Below, piece by piece: positions 1-5,393 of a stretch of DNA of 5,776 nt. This DNA comes from Lachnospiraceae bacterium UBA3802 (GTDB lineage: Bacteria > Bacillota > Clostridia > Lachnospirales > Lachnospiraceae). The notes beneath the pieces were generated by a model, which did not search any database, was not told the origin of the DNA, and was given only the letters and a program-made list of their open reading frames with translations. Where the stretch lies: contig DFEM01000090.1 in assembly GCA_002369155.1 (NCBI GenBank), positions 1 through 5,776 of the forward strand, written 5' to 3'. Numbering within the stretch: the stretch's first letter is position 1; each line of letters starts with the position of its first letter. A program made the translations under genes and the position numbers.

Positions 1-635
1 ATGAATGCACCGAAATCTGTAACATTCTTAACAGTACCTTCTACTGTATCGCCGACTTTAATCTTGGAAAGAACTTCCTCAACTGCTTTAGCCTTTTCAG
101 CTACAATAAGTTCTTTGCGATTACCGATATATCTTCTCTGCTTAGGATCATATTCCTGCATGTAGAATTCGATTTCTTTATCCATGAACTTGGATAAATC
201 TTTTTCATATACGTCCGAAAGAAGACCTGCGGGAATGAATACTCTTACATCGTCAACAACAACGATAACACCTTTGTTGTTGGGAATCTGTGAAACAACA
301 CCCTTAATAACGCTCTTCGAATTGAACGCATCTTCGAGAACCTTGGAACCTTTGTCTGCAACGATTCTCTTGTGTGTGAGTGATACCTGACCTTCTCCGT
401 CGTTAACTTTGAGAACCTTAACGTCAATGGTATCTCCGATTTTTACTTTCTCTGTCAGATCAATGCTTAAGTCATTCGTATATTCTGCTTTGGAAAGAAT
501 GCCATCAGATTTGTAGCCGATATTTAAAATAATGTAATCGGGTTTAACATCGATAACTTCACCGCTAACTATCTCTCCTGTTCGAATTGTTTTGAATGAT
601 TCATCAAGCATTTGTTCAAAAGTAAGTTCTGACAT
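1..635 (-). CDS. rpsA: S1 RNA-binding domain protein, RpsA-like (C-terminus outside window)
   Basis: The visible N-terminal 211 residues form a chain of S1 (OB-fold) RNA-binding domains. Domain 1 covers about residues 20-90 and includes NIGYKSDGILSKAE and a VLKVNDGEGQVSLTHKR end. Domain 2 covers about 107-175 and includes VRVFIPAGLLSD. Domain 3 begins at about 194 with GDTVEGTVKNVTDFGAF, where the window cuts it. Multi-domain S1 proteins bind single-stranded mRNA at the ribosome; in Firmicutes the RpsA homologue is less firmly tied to the 30S subunit than in Proteobacteria. The start at 635 is set by a GAGGAGG ribosome binding site 9 nt upstream. The gene overlaps the end of ispH by 20 nt in another frame, so translational coupling is likely (inference). 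In many clostridia this chain is fused to IspH; here it is separate. Total domain number and the stop codon cannot be seen. Confidence 0.92.
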   Translation of the reverse strand, partial: MSELTFEQMLDESFKTIRTGEIVSGEVIDVKPDYIILNIGYKSDGILSKAEYTNDLSIDLTEKVKIGDTIDVKVLKVNDGEGQVSLTHKRIVADKGSKVLEDAFNSKSVIKGVVSQIPNNKGVIVVVDDVRVFIPAGLLSDVYEKDLSKFMDKEIEFYMQEYDPKQRRYIGNRKELIVAEKAKAVEEVLSKIKVGDTVEGTVKNVTDFGAF

Positions 636-1470
636 ATTTTTGAACCTCCTCAATTATGTTTTTTGGGGTCGACGCCCCTGCTGTAATTCCCACCAGGTTA
701 GCATTAGCCGGTAATTCCAAATGCAACTCCTTAAGTGTCTGAATGAAATAGGTTCTTTCACAATGCATTTTGCTAATCTCGTAAAGCTTGCGGGAATTGG
801 AGCTTTGCGAATCCCCTATAACAATCATAACGTCAGCTTTTTTGGCCAGTTGCGCGGCCTCGTTTTGACGTTCGCTTGTAGCGTTGCATATAGTATTCAC
901 AACACTAACAGTAACATCATAACAAATATTTTTTAAAACTTCAACTAATTCTTTAAATTTATTGATATTGAAAGTGGTTTGCGAAACCACACATACATCG
1001 CCTTTTATGACGCCTTTCAATGCAAGTGCATCTTCCTTCGTTCCGGCGACATAAGCTTTGTTTGCACACCAACCTTTTATACCCTCAACTTCGGGGTGTC
1101 CGTCATTGCCTATAATCACTATTGTTTTGCCGGCTTCGGACTCCTTATTTACGGTATTGTGAATCCTTTTTACAAAAGGACAGGTGGTATCAATTATGGA
1201 GAAACCTCTCTCTTCGATGCCCTCATAAATGCTCTTTGCAACACCGTGAGATCTTATGATTACAGTGCCCTTCGGAAGAGAATCTAATTCTTCGAGACTG
1301 TTGATTTCTTTCACGCCTTTTTCAAGAAAATCATTCACGACTTCCTTGTTATGAATAATCGGACCAAAAGTATAAATGATTCCGCCTTTTTCTATTTCTT
1401 CATATACCGTATCAACTGCCCTTTTTACACCAAAGCAGAAGCCGGCAGATTTCGCAAGTATTACTTCCAT
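616..1470 (-). CDS. ispH: 4-hydroxy-3-methylbut-2-enyl diphosphate reductase (IspH/LytB)
   Basis: IspH is a cytosolic [4Fe-4S] enzyme that reduces HMBPP to IPP and DMAPP, the last step of the MEP isoprenoid pathway. Counting from the chosen start it has 284 residues, a normal bacterial length. The three cluster-ligand cysteines are present: C12 (GFCFGVKRAV), C97 (DTTCPFV) and C195 (NTICNATSERQ). Substrate-pocket residues are also present: H40, H75 (RSHGV), H125 and E127 (GHPEVEG), the SQTT segment at 163-166, SQSSNS at 221-226 and S267 in TAGAS. The frame is also open to an ATG at 1497, adding 9 residues. I prefer 1470 because AGGA sits 7 nt upstream, whereas the 1497 ATG directly follows the cmk stop without a Shine-Dalgarno sequence. 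Also, MEVILAKSAGFCFGV is the usual family N-terminus. The enzyme looks intact and is probably essential if no mevalonate pathway exists (inference). Confidence 0.96.
   Translation of the reverse strand: MEVILAKSAGFCFGVKRAVDTVYEEIEKGGIIYTFGPIIHNKEVVNDFLEKGVKEINSLEELDSLPKGTVIIRSHGVAKSIYEGIEERGFSIIDTTCPFVKRIHNTVNKESEAGKTIVIIGNDGHPEVEGIKGWCANKAYVAGTKEDALALKGVIKGDVCVVSQTTFNINKFKELVEVLKNICYDVTVSVVNTICNATSERQNEAAQLAKKADVMIVIGDSQSSNSRKLYEISKMHCERTYFIQTLKELHLELPANANLVGITAGASTPKNIIEEVQKYVRTYF
645..651 (-). promoter_or_regulatory. Ribosome binding site of the S1 gene, inside ispH
   Basis: The minus strand reads GAGGAGG here, followed by 9 nt and the ATG at 635. It lies within the last codons of ispH, whose TGA stop is at 616-618, downstream of the S1 start. 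This near-perfect Shine-Dalgarno sequence supports a separate S1 start rather than a missed IspH-S1 fusion. Ribosomes finishing ispH would pass over the site. Confidence 0.8.
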
Positions 1471-1474
1471 TTTT

Positions 1475-1481
1475 CCATCCT
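1475..1481 (-). promoter_or_regulatory. ispH: Ribosome binding site deciding the ispH start
   Basis: The minus strand reads AGGATGG, with AGGA ending 7 nt before the ATG at 1470. The alternative ATG at 1497 abuts the TAA of cmk and has only a GATAAG-type sequence upstream, with no purine-rich Shine-Dalgarno match. This makes 1470 the better start and leaves a 27-nt gap after cmk. Confidence 0.6.
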
Positions 1482-1497
1482 GTTTTTTATTGTACAT

Positions 1498-2166
1498 TTA
1501 CTTATCGGAAGAATCGATAATAGAAATGATTTTGTCCTTAACCTCTTCAATACTCATATTTGATGTATCAAGATAAACTGCATCTTCAGCCTGTTTGAGA
1601 GGCGCGATTTCACGATTCATGTCTCTTTCATCTCTCTCGATAATCTCTTTCTCAATTGTATCAAGATTGCAGTCTTCGCCTTTTTCTTTGAGTTCAAGAT
1701 ATCTCCTCTCTGCTCTTACTCTGCTTGATGCTGTAAGATAAATCTTGCATTCCGCATTGGGTAAGATATTTGTTCCTATGTCACGGCCATCCATTACAAC
1801 ATCATTTTCTTTTGCAAGCTTTCTCTGAAGTTCCAAAAGCTGTGCTCTTACTTTACCGTTTGTCGAACTGGCGCTTGCCATATTGCCGACTTCCTGTGTT
1901 CTTATAAGACCGTTAACATTTTCGCCGTTTAAAAGAACAATCTGAGTACCGTTATCGTATTCAATCGATACATTTGCTTCGCCGCAATACTTCTCAAAAC
2001 CTTCGTTATCGTCAATGCCAACGCCTTTTCTGATAAGATACAAAGCAATGGCACGATACATTGCACCCGTATCAACATAAATAAATCCTTTTTCTTTTGC
2101 AACCAATTTGGCAATTGTTGATTTGCCTGCACCTGCAGGTCCGTCAATAGCTACGTTAAATCCCAT
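1498..2166 (-). CDS. cmk: (d)CMP kinase (cytidylate kinase)
   Basis: This cytosolic enzyme phosphorylates CMP and dCMP with ATP, recycling cytidine nucleotides from RNA turnover and lipid synthesis. At 222 residues it has the usual length of bacterial Cmk. Visible motifs are the P-loop GPAGAGKST (9-17), VDTGAMYRAIAL (31-42) of the nucleotide-monophosphate site, MDGRDIGT (125-132), the arginine-rich lid YLTASSRVRAERRYLE (143-158), and RDERDMNREIAPL (178-190) followed by AVYLDTS (196-202). The start at 2166 has GGAGGTG (2171-2177) just upstream. The gene lies 20 nt after the flavoprotein stop and 27 nt before the ispH start, so all are probably on one mRNA. The insert of about 40 residues between the MYR and GRD regions matches the CMP-binding insert typical of bacterial Cmk. 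No key residue appears missing. Confidence 0.97.
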   Translation of the reverse strand: MGFNVAIDGPAGAGKSTIAKLVAKEKGFIYVDTGAMYRAIALYLIRKGVGIDDNEGFEKYCGEANVSIEYDNGTQIVLLNGENVNGLIRTQEVGNMASASSTNGKVRAQLLELQRKLAKENDVVMDGRDIGTNILPNAECKIYLTASSRVRAERRYLELKEKGEDCNLDTIEKEIIERDERDMNREIAPLKQAEDAVYLDTSNMSIEEVKDKIISIIDSSDK

Positions 2167-2186
2167 TTCACACCTCCGAGTTTTTT

Positions 2187-3404
2187 CTAAGATATTCCGG
2201 CAAGATACCCGGTACTGAATGCAATCTGAAGGTTGAAGCCTCCCGTAAAAGCATCCACATCCATCACTTCTCCGGCAAAGTACAATCCTTTGATAAGCTT
2301 ACTTTCCATAGTCTTAGGATTGATGTCTTTTACGCTGACTCCGCCGTGAGTTATGATTGCTTCATCATAGTCTCTTGTTCCTTTTATCGTAAGAGGAAGT
2401 CTCTTCGTATATTCAAGAATTTTCTTTCTCTCTTCTTTTGTTAATTCGTTGCATTTTTTATAAATGTCTACACCTGCAAGTTCACAAATCTTAAGTCCGA
2501 GTTTAACAGGATAAATATTTCCGAGAATATTCTTTAAATCCTTCTTATTGCCCTCCTGCAATTCCCTTATAAGTCTTGCATCGAATTCCTCGTCAGATAA
2601 AGCGGGCTTTAAATCTATAAACACTTTAACTTCTTTTTCATCACTGCATGCAAGTATAGAACTTGAAGTCAAAACAAGCGGTCCGCTTATTCCAAAATGG
2701 GCAAAAAGCATTTCGCCCATTTCTTTGTATTTAAGCTTATCTTTAATAAACAAAGAAAGTGTAACATTCTTTAAAGATAATCCCGTCAATTCCGAAGGCC
2801 ATTTTTCTTTGGTTTCAAGAGGCACCAAAGCAGGTTTCAAAGAAGAAATCCTGTGTCCTGATTCACCTGCCCAACGTAATCCGTCGCCTGTAGAACCTGT
2901 GGATTTATAACTGATGCCTCCTGTTGCTACAATAACTTTGTCGCCCTTTATAATCTCGCCGTTATCGGTCCTGATACCCACCACTCTTTGCGAATCAAAC
3001 AATATGCTTTTAACAGACGTATTCAATCTCAAATCCACATGCGCATTTTTAAGAGCATTGCTCAAAGCTTTAATAATATCCGAAGAATGATCGCTCACCG
3101 GGAAGACTCTGTTACCGCGTTCAGTCTTAAGAGGCGTCCCATTATCTTCTATAAGCCTCATCAAATCTTCATTATTGAATTGTGAGAAAGCACTGTAAAG
3201 AAACTTTGGATTGCTTACAACATTCTCAAAAAACTCATCTCTTGAGCAGGCATTTGTGACATTGCATCTGCCCTTGCCTGTAATAAAAAGCTTCTTCCCG
3301 ATCTTTTCATTTTTTTCAAGCAGAACCACATCATCGCCATTATTCGCCGCACTTATAGCAGCCATAATACCGGCAGGTCCCGCACCTATAATTATCGTCT
3401 TCAT
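2187..3404 (-). CDS. NAD(P)/FAD-dependent oxidoreductase, HI0933/YhiN (BaiN-like) family
   Basis: This is a 405-residue flavoprotein of the HI0933-like family, which databases often label BaiN or YhiN. The N-terminal Rossmann dinucleotide-binding motif is GAGPAG (7-12), with the acidic residue E30 at the end of strand 2. The family signature GKGRCNVTN is at 43-51, and a second FAD-contact motif, VIVATGG, is at 157-163. GEMLFAHFGISGPLVL (230-245) lies in the middle domain. The C-terminal FAD-binding region runs from ITHGGVSVKDINP (351-363) through GLYFAGEVMDVDAFTGGFN (373-391). AAAGGTG (3410-3416) precedes the start at 3404. It is the first gene of the operon with cmk, ispH and S1, behind a candidate promoter. 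The physiological substrate of most family members is unknown. One clostridial homologue has been linked to bile-acid dehydroxylation, but nothing here indicates that role. The protein has no membrane segment and appears full length. Confidence 0.94.
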   Translation of the reverse strand: MKTIIIGAGPAGIMAAISAANNGDDVVLLEKNEKIGKKLFITGKGRCNVTNACSRDEFFENVVSNPKFLYSAFSQFNNEDLMRLIEDNGTPLKTERGNRVFPVSDHSSDIIKALSNALKNAHVDLRLNTSVKSILFDSQRVVGIRTDNGEIIKGDKVIVATGGISYKSTGSTGDGLRWAGESGHRISSLKPALVPLETKEKWPSELTGLSLKNVTLSLFIKDKLKYKEMGEMLFAHFGISGPLVLTSSSILACSDEKEVKVFIDLKPALSDEEFDARLIRELQEGNKKDLKNILGNIYPVKLGLKICELAGVDIYKKCNELTKEERKKILEYTKRLPLTIKGTRDYDEAIITHGGVSVKDINPKTMESKLIKGLYFAGEVMDVDAFTGGFNLQIAFSTGYLAGIS

Positions 3405-3428
3405 TTTAACACCTTTGCATACATAGAA

Positions 3429-3457
3429 ATTTTACAAAAACAGGCCTTAAAAGTAAA
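3429..3457 (-). promoter_or_regulatory. Candidate sigma-A-type promoter for the flavoprotein-cmk-ispH-S1 operon
   Basis: Read on the minus strand, a -35-like TTTACT (3452-3457, 4 of 6 consensus bases) is followed by a 17-nt spacer and a -10-like TAAAAT (3429-3434, 5 of 6). Transcription would start near 3422, giving a leader of under 20 nt before the ATG at 3404. It lies just past the terminator of the LysM gene, where an independent promoter is needed. The DNA is AT-rich, so chance matches are common, but position and spacing are both good. Confidence 0.55.
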
Positions 3458-3468
3458 GTCGAGAATAC

Positions 3469-3498
3469 AAAAATAACCGCCGTCGAAGGCGGTTATTT
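3469..3498 (-). terminator. Intrinsic terminator of the LysM gene (symmetrical, possibly bidirectional)
   Basis: A perfect 11-bp inverted repeat, AAATAACCGCC (3471-3481) with GGCGGTTATTT (3488-3498), encloses a 6-nt loop. On the minus strand the GC-rich stem is followed by TTATTTTTG, with the U-run partly inside the stem. The plus strand also ends in T6 (3496-3501), so the hairpin could terminate in either direction. No plus-strand gene reaches it, so its evident role is to end the LysM transcript, whose stop codon lies about 45 nt upstream, before the next promoter. Confidence 0.85.
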
Positions 3499-3504
3499 TT
3501 TATA

Positions 3505-3531
3505 TCACCCTTCTTTTTTCGAAGGGAGTGA
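3505..3531 (-). other. Small imperfect hairpin between the LysM stop and its terminator
   Basis: CCCTTC (3508-3513) can pair with GAAGGG (3521-3526) around a T/C-rich 7-nt loop. An alternative outer TCAC/GTGA pairing (3505-3508 with 3528-3531) is possible if bulges are allowed. It lies just after the LysM stop and just before the strong terminator. It may be part of the 3' end structure protecting the mRNA, but it is short and could be chance. Confidence 0.3.
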
Positions 3532-3542
3532 ATTCTAATATA

Positions 3543-5231
3543 TTAATATTTCAATTTGGCACCGGCTCTGATAAAGTTCTTATCCTTGATTCCGTTCTTT
3601 TTAGCCAAATCATCTGCTGTAGTATTTAATTCCCGGGCAATTTTATTTAATGTATCGCCGTCTTTAATTAAATACTCACCTTTTGTTAAGACATTTCCGT
3701 CTTTTCCTTTAATCGGATAGTTGGAAATAAGCCATTCAGGTCCGTAATAATCCTCGTCATGAAGCCATTTAATGTTATTTGAATCAATTATTACAGTATA
3801 TTCATTGTCATTAACAATTACCGAATACTCAACTACACAATCAAGTTTTGAAAGCTTGGTAAAGAAATCAGTTGTTAACGCATTATTTCCGCCTTCAATC
3901 TGAACTACTTTCTTATCCGAACCAAGAACCGTATTATCGGATTTCTTATCTTCTGTCTTTACTTCGGGAATATTATCAAGCGCATTAAAAGCATCTCCAA
4001 GATAGCTGTTTTTTCCCGAAACTGATGAATCAGTAATTACTTTAGGAGTATTATCACCGGAATTGCCGGTATCTTCATCATCGTCCACTGCATAAGAAAC
4101 AGTACCCTCATCAACAGCTATCGGTCCGGGTCTTGATGCCATATAAACCGCATAACAAACGCAATCGGCAGGTACATCAAAAACTAAATTTACAGTCGAA
4201 TCTGTAATGGACTGGCTTACACATGTAGCGTATGGTCCTACTGCAAGAACGGAATGATTTGACTCAAAATCAGCATCCTGTGGAAGTAAATTGCCCCTTC
4301 CCGTAAAAGGTACATAACTCACATATGAACCAATTTGAGATTGTGAAAACGTAAGACTTGCCGTTCCGGCAGAATTACCTCTGTTATCCCAGGTAATATA
4401 AAAAAGATCTGATTCTTCATTAAAATATCCATATAAAAGATTTATTGTTTTATCCCAATCGCTTTCATGACCCGGAAGTTTTAAATCAGCAATGGGTTGT
4501 CCTGAACCGGAATATGTTGCATCAATAGGGTGATTATTTCCCGATGTCCATTTATTAGTATCGGCAAATGTAAAATCGCCCCATCTGATTCGACCGTTTA
4601 CTTCTGCTGTGTCAACAGTGTCAACAGAATCTGTAGTATCATAAGTAATCATATCTACAGTGCTTGCAACGTATAAAATATATGATACTTTATCAGCCGG
4701 AACACTGAACTCTAATGTAATATCGTTACCGTTGATTGTTTGATTTATACATGTACCTTGATTGGTCCCATCAAGAAGATTTTTTAACCATTCGGGAATA
4801 ATACTTTGATTCCCCGTAAAGGGTTCAATCTTTCTGTATCTCTTTATCTCTTCACCGCTGAATTTCAATGTGGCATTTCCTGCTTCACATCCTGTATTAT
4901 CCCATTTAACATATAAAAGATCATAGCCCTCGCCAAATAAATCTTTATAATATGTTATTGTAGAATCCATACTACTCGGTTCATCATTTAAATCGGCAGG
5001 AACAGTACCTGTACCTGAATATGAAACATTTACACTCTGTTGCATGCCGGGCTGCCATCCCATTGACGAAGAATATTGAAGATTAGACCATCTTGCCTTG
5101 GCAGTTCTGACTGCCGGTTCTGCATGCGAAACAAAAAACTGACCTTGTGCAAAAATCAATATCGGTATTAAAAGAAATGCCAATAAAGCTTTTGCCATAA
5201 AACTTTTGTAATTCAAGCCTCTCTTATTCAT
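3543..5231 (-). CDS. Secreted LysM-domain protein with a duplicated unknown module
   Basis: This 562-residue protein is predicted to be exported and held at the cell wall. Residues 1-37 look like a signal peptide: basic MNKR start, hydrophobic core ALLAFLLIPILIFA (15-28), likely cut after SHA at 37. Two diverged copies of one module follow (about 48-191 and 217-368). They share YSGxGxxxADL, WDNxGxxAG, PFTG, TCxxQxI and VPAD with a downstream Y-YxAS. An acidic, Asp/Ser/Thr-rich stretch (about 370-440) acts as a linker. A small module at 442-507 contains EYTV (478-481) and YYGPEWLISNY (495-505). The C-terminal LysM (518-562; GEYLIKDGDTLNKIARELN) would bind peptidoglycan GlcNAc-containing glycan. 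There is no LPXTG motif or transmembrane anchor, so LysM is the probable tether. AAAGGGG (5242-5248) lies 10 nt before the start. The gene has its own candidate promoter and terminator. I do not recognise the module, and no catalytic motif is evident; adhesion or glycan binding is only a guess. Confidence 0.9.
   Translation of the reverse strand: MNKRGLNYKSFMAKALLAFLLIPILIFAQGQFFVSHAEPAVRTAKARWSNLQYSSSMGWQPGMQQSVNVSYSGTGTVPADLNDEPSSMDSTITYYKDLFGEGYDLLYVKWDNTGCEAGNATLKFSGEEIKRYRKIEPFTGNQSIIPEWLKNLLDGTNQGTCINQTINGNDITLEFSVPADKVSYILYVASTVDMITYDTTDSVDTVDTAEVNGRIRWGDFTFADTNKWTSGNNHPIDATYSGSGQPIADLKLPGHESDWDKTINLLYGYFNEESDLFYITWDNRGNSAGTASLTFSQSQIGSYVSYVPFTGRGNLLPQDADFESNHSVLAVGPYATCVSQSITDSTVNLVFDVPADCVCYAVYMASRPGPIAVDEGTVSYAVDDDEDTGNSGDNTPKVITDSSVSGKNSYLGDAFNALDNIPEVKTEDKKSDNTVLGSDKKVVQIEGGNNALTTDFFTKLSKLDCVVEYSVIVNDNEYTVIIDSNNIKWLHDEDYYGPEWLISNYPIKGKDGNVLTKGEYLIKDGDTLNKIARELNTTADDLAKKNGIKDKNFIRAGAKLKY
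3546..3680 (-). other. LysM domain coding segment
   Basis: Residues 518-562 of the surface protein contain the LysM hallmarks: GEYLIKDGDTLNKIA at the first strand and helix, the second helix around TTADDLAKKNGI, and the closing FIRAGAKLKY strand at the extreme C-terminus. A single LysM at the C-terminal end is enough for non-covalent peptidoglycan attachment in many Firmicutes proteins. Here it ends flush with the stop codon. Confidence 0.9.
3711..3908 (-). other. Small EYTV-type module preceding LysM
   Basis: Residues 442-507 form a compact unit: VVQIEGGNNALTTDFFTKL, then a predicted beta-hairpin with CVVEYSVIVNDNEYTVII, then YYGPEWLISNY. From memory, similar NxEYTVxI / YGPxWLxxNY segments recur in surface proteins of clostridia. 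I cannot name a curated family for it, and the function is unknown. Confidence 0.45.
4128..4583 (-). repeat. Protein-level repeat, copy 2 of the surface-protein module
   Basis: Residues 217-368 align with 48-191. Anchors are W217, YSGSG (240-244), WDNRG (281-285), PFTG (308-311), TC (336-337) and VPAD (353-356). The offset from copy 1 grows from 169 to 171 to 176 residues, which implies two small insertions. This copy has an extra cysteine pair, C357 and C359 (DCVCY), where copy 1 has KVSY. Nucleotide identity is low, so this is an old duplication. Confidence 0.85.
4659..5090 (-). repeat. Protein-level repeat, copy 1 of the surface-protein module
   Basis: Residues 48-191 carry W48, YSGTG (71-75), WDNTG (110-114), PFTG (137-140), TC (160-161) and VPAD (177-180), all matched in copy 2. 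C115 and C161 are its only cysteines, and only C161 is conserved in copy 2 (C337). Alternating hydrophobic stretches such as DLLYVKW and ITLEFSV suggest a beta-sandwich-like fold (inference). Confidence 0.85.
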
Positions 5232-5279
5232 TAATCAAACACCCCTTTCTATAATATATAGTAAATACACTACATTTAT

Positions 5280-5307
5280 ATTTTATACCATGTGATTTTT
5301 TATTCAA
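5280..5307 (-). promoter_or_regulatory. Candidate promoter of the LysM gene
   Basis: On the minus strand, TTGAAT (5302-5307, 4 of 6 for -35), a 16-nt spacer and TAAAAT (5280-5285, 5 of 6 for -10) would give a leader of about 40 nt containing the AAAGGGG ribosome binding site. The region is extremely AT-rich, and a nearer TATTAT (5251-5256) offers an alternative -10, so the exact site is uncertain. A promoter is expected somewhere here because a terminator closes the upstream gene. Confidence 0.4.
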
Positions 5308-5337
5308 GAGGAGTTGAAAAATCAAGAAAATTTTGTC

Positions 5338-5370
5338 AAAAAAAGCCCGACTCTATGAAGAATCGGGCTT
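5338..5370 (-). terminator. Intrinsic terminator of the decarboxylase/carboxylase gene
   Basis: AAGCCCGA (5363-5370 on the minus strand) pairs with TCGGGCTT (5343-5350). The stem extends by three more pairs after one mismatch to a 4-nt loop, and the minus strand then runs into seven consecutive T residues. It starts 24 nt past the TAA at 5394-5396. This marks the end of the upstream transcription unit. Confidence 0.85.
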
Positions 5371-5393
5371 AATGTTCTTAAAAGAATCAATTC

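Noticed and set aside
245..427. Minus-strand open frame of 60 codons inside the S1 gene
   Set aside because: It is in another frame of the S1-domain gene, whose own frame is continuous and clearly coding.
979..1287. Plus-strand open frame of 102 codons opposite ispH
   Set aside because: It is antisense to a complete, highly conserved ispH, has no recognisable protein features, and its length is what the complementary strand of a real gene often gives.
2548..2910. Plus-strand open frame of 120 codons opposite the flavoprotein gene
   Set aside because: It lies wholly inside a well-supported minus-strand gene; its Ser/Leu-rich composition looks like a shadow translation, and I recognise no motif.
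2187..3404. Reading the flavoprotein as a bile-acid dehydroxylation enzyme (BaiN)
   Set aside because: The BaiN label spreads across this whole family by homology. The neighbours are cmk, ispH and S1, and no other bai gene is present, so only the family name is supported.
4610..4627. Two tandem copies of TGTCAACAG
   Set aside because: This 9-mer repeat simply encodes the Val-Asp-Thr repetition in the spacer between the two surface-protein modules. It contains TTGACA on the minus strand, but it lies inside a gene and there is no reason to expect a promoter there.
5334..5339. Perfect TTGACA on the minus strand as a -35 box for the LysM gene
   Set aside because: It follows directly on the terminator's T-run, and the hexamer 17 nt downstream is CAACTC, with nothing like a -10 at 16-18 nt spacing.
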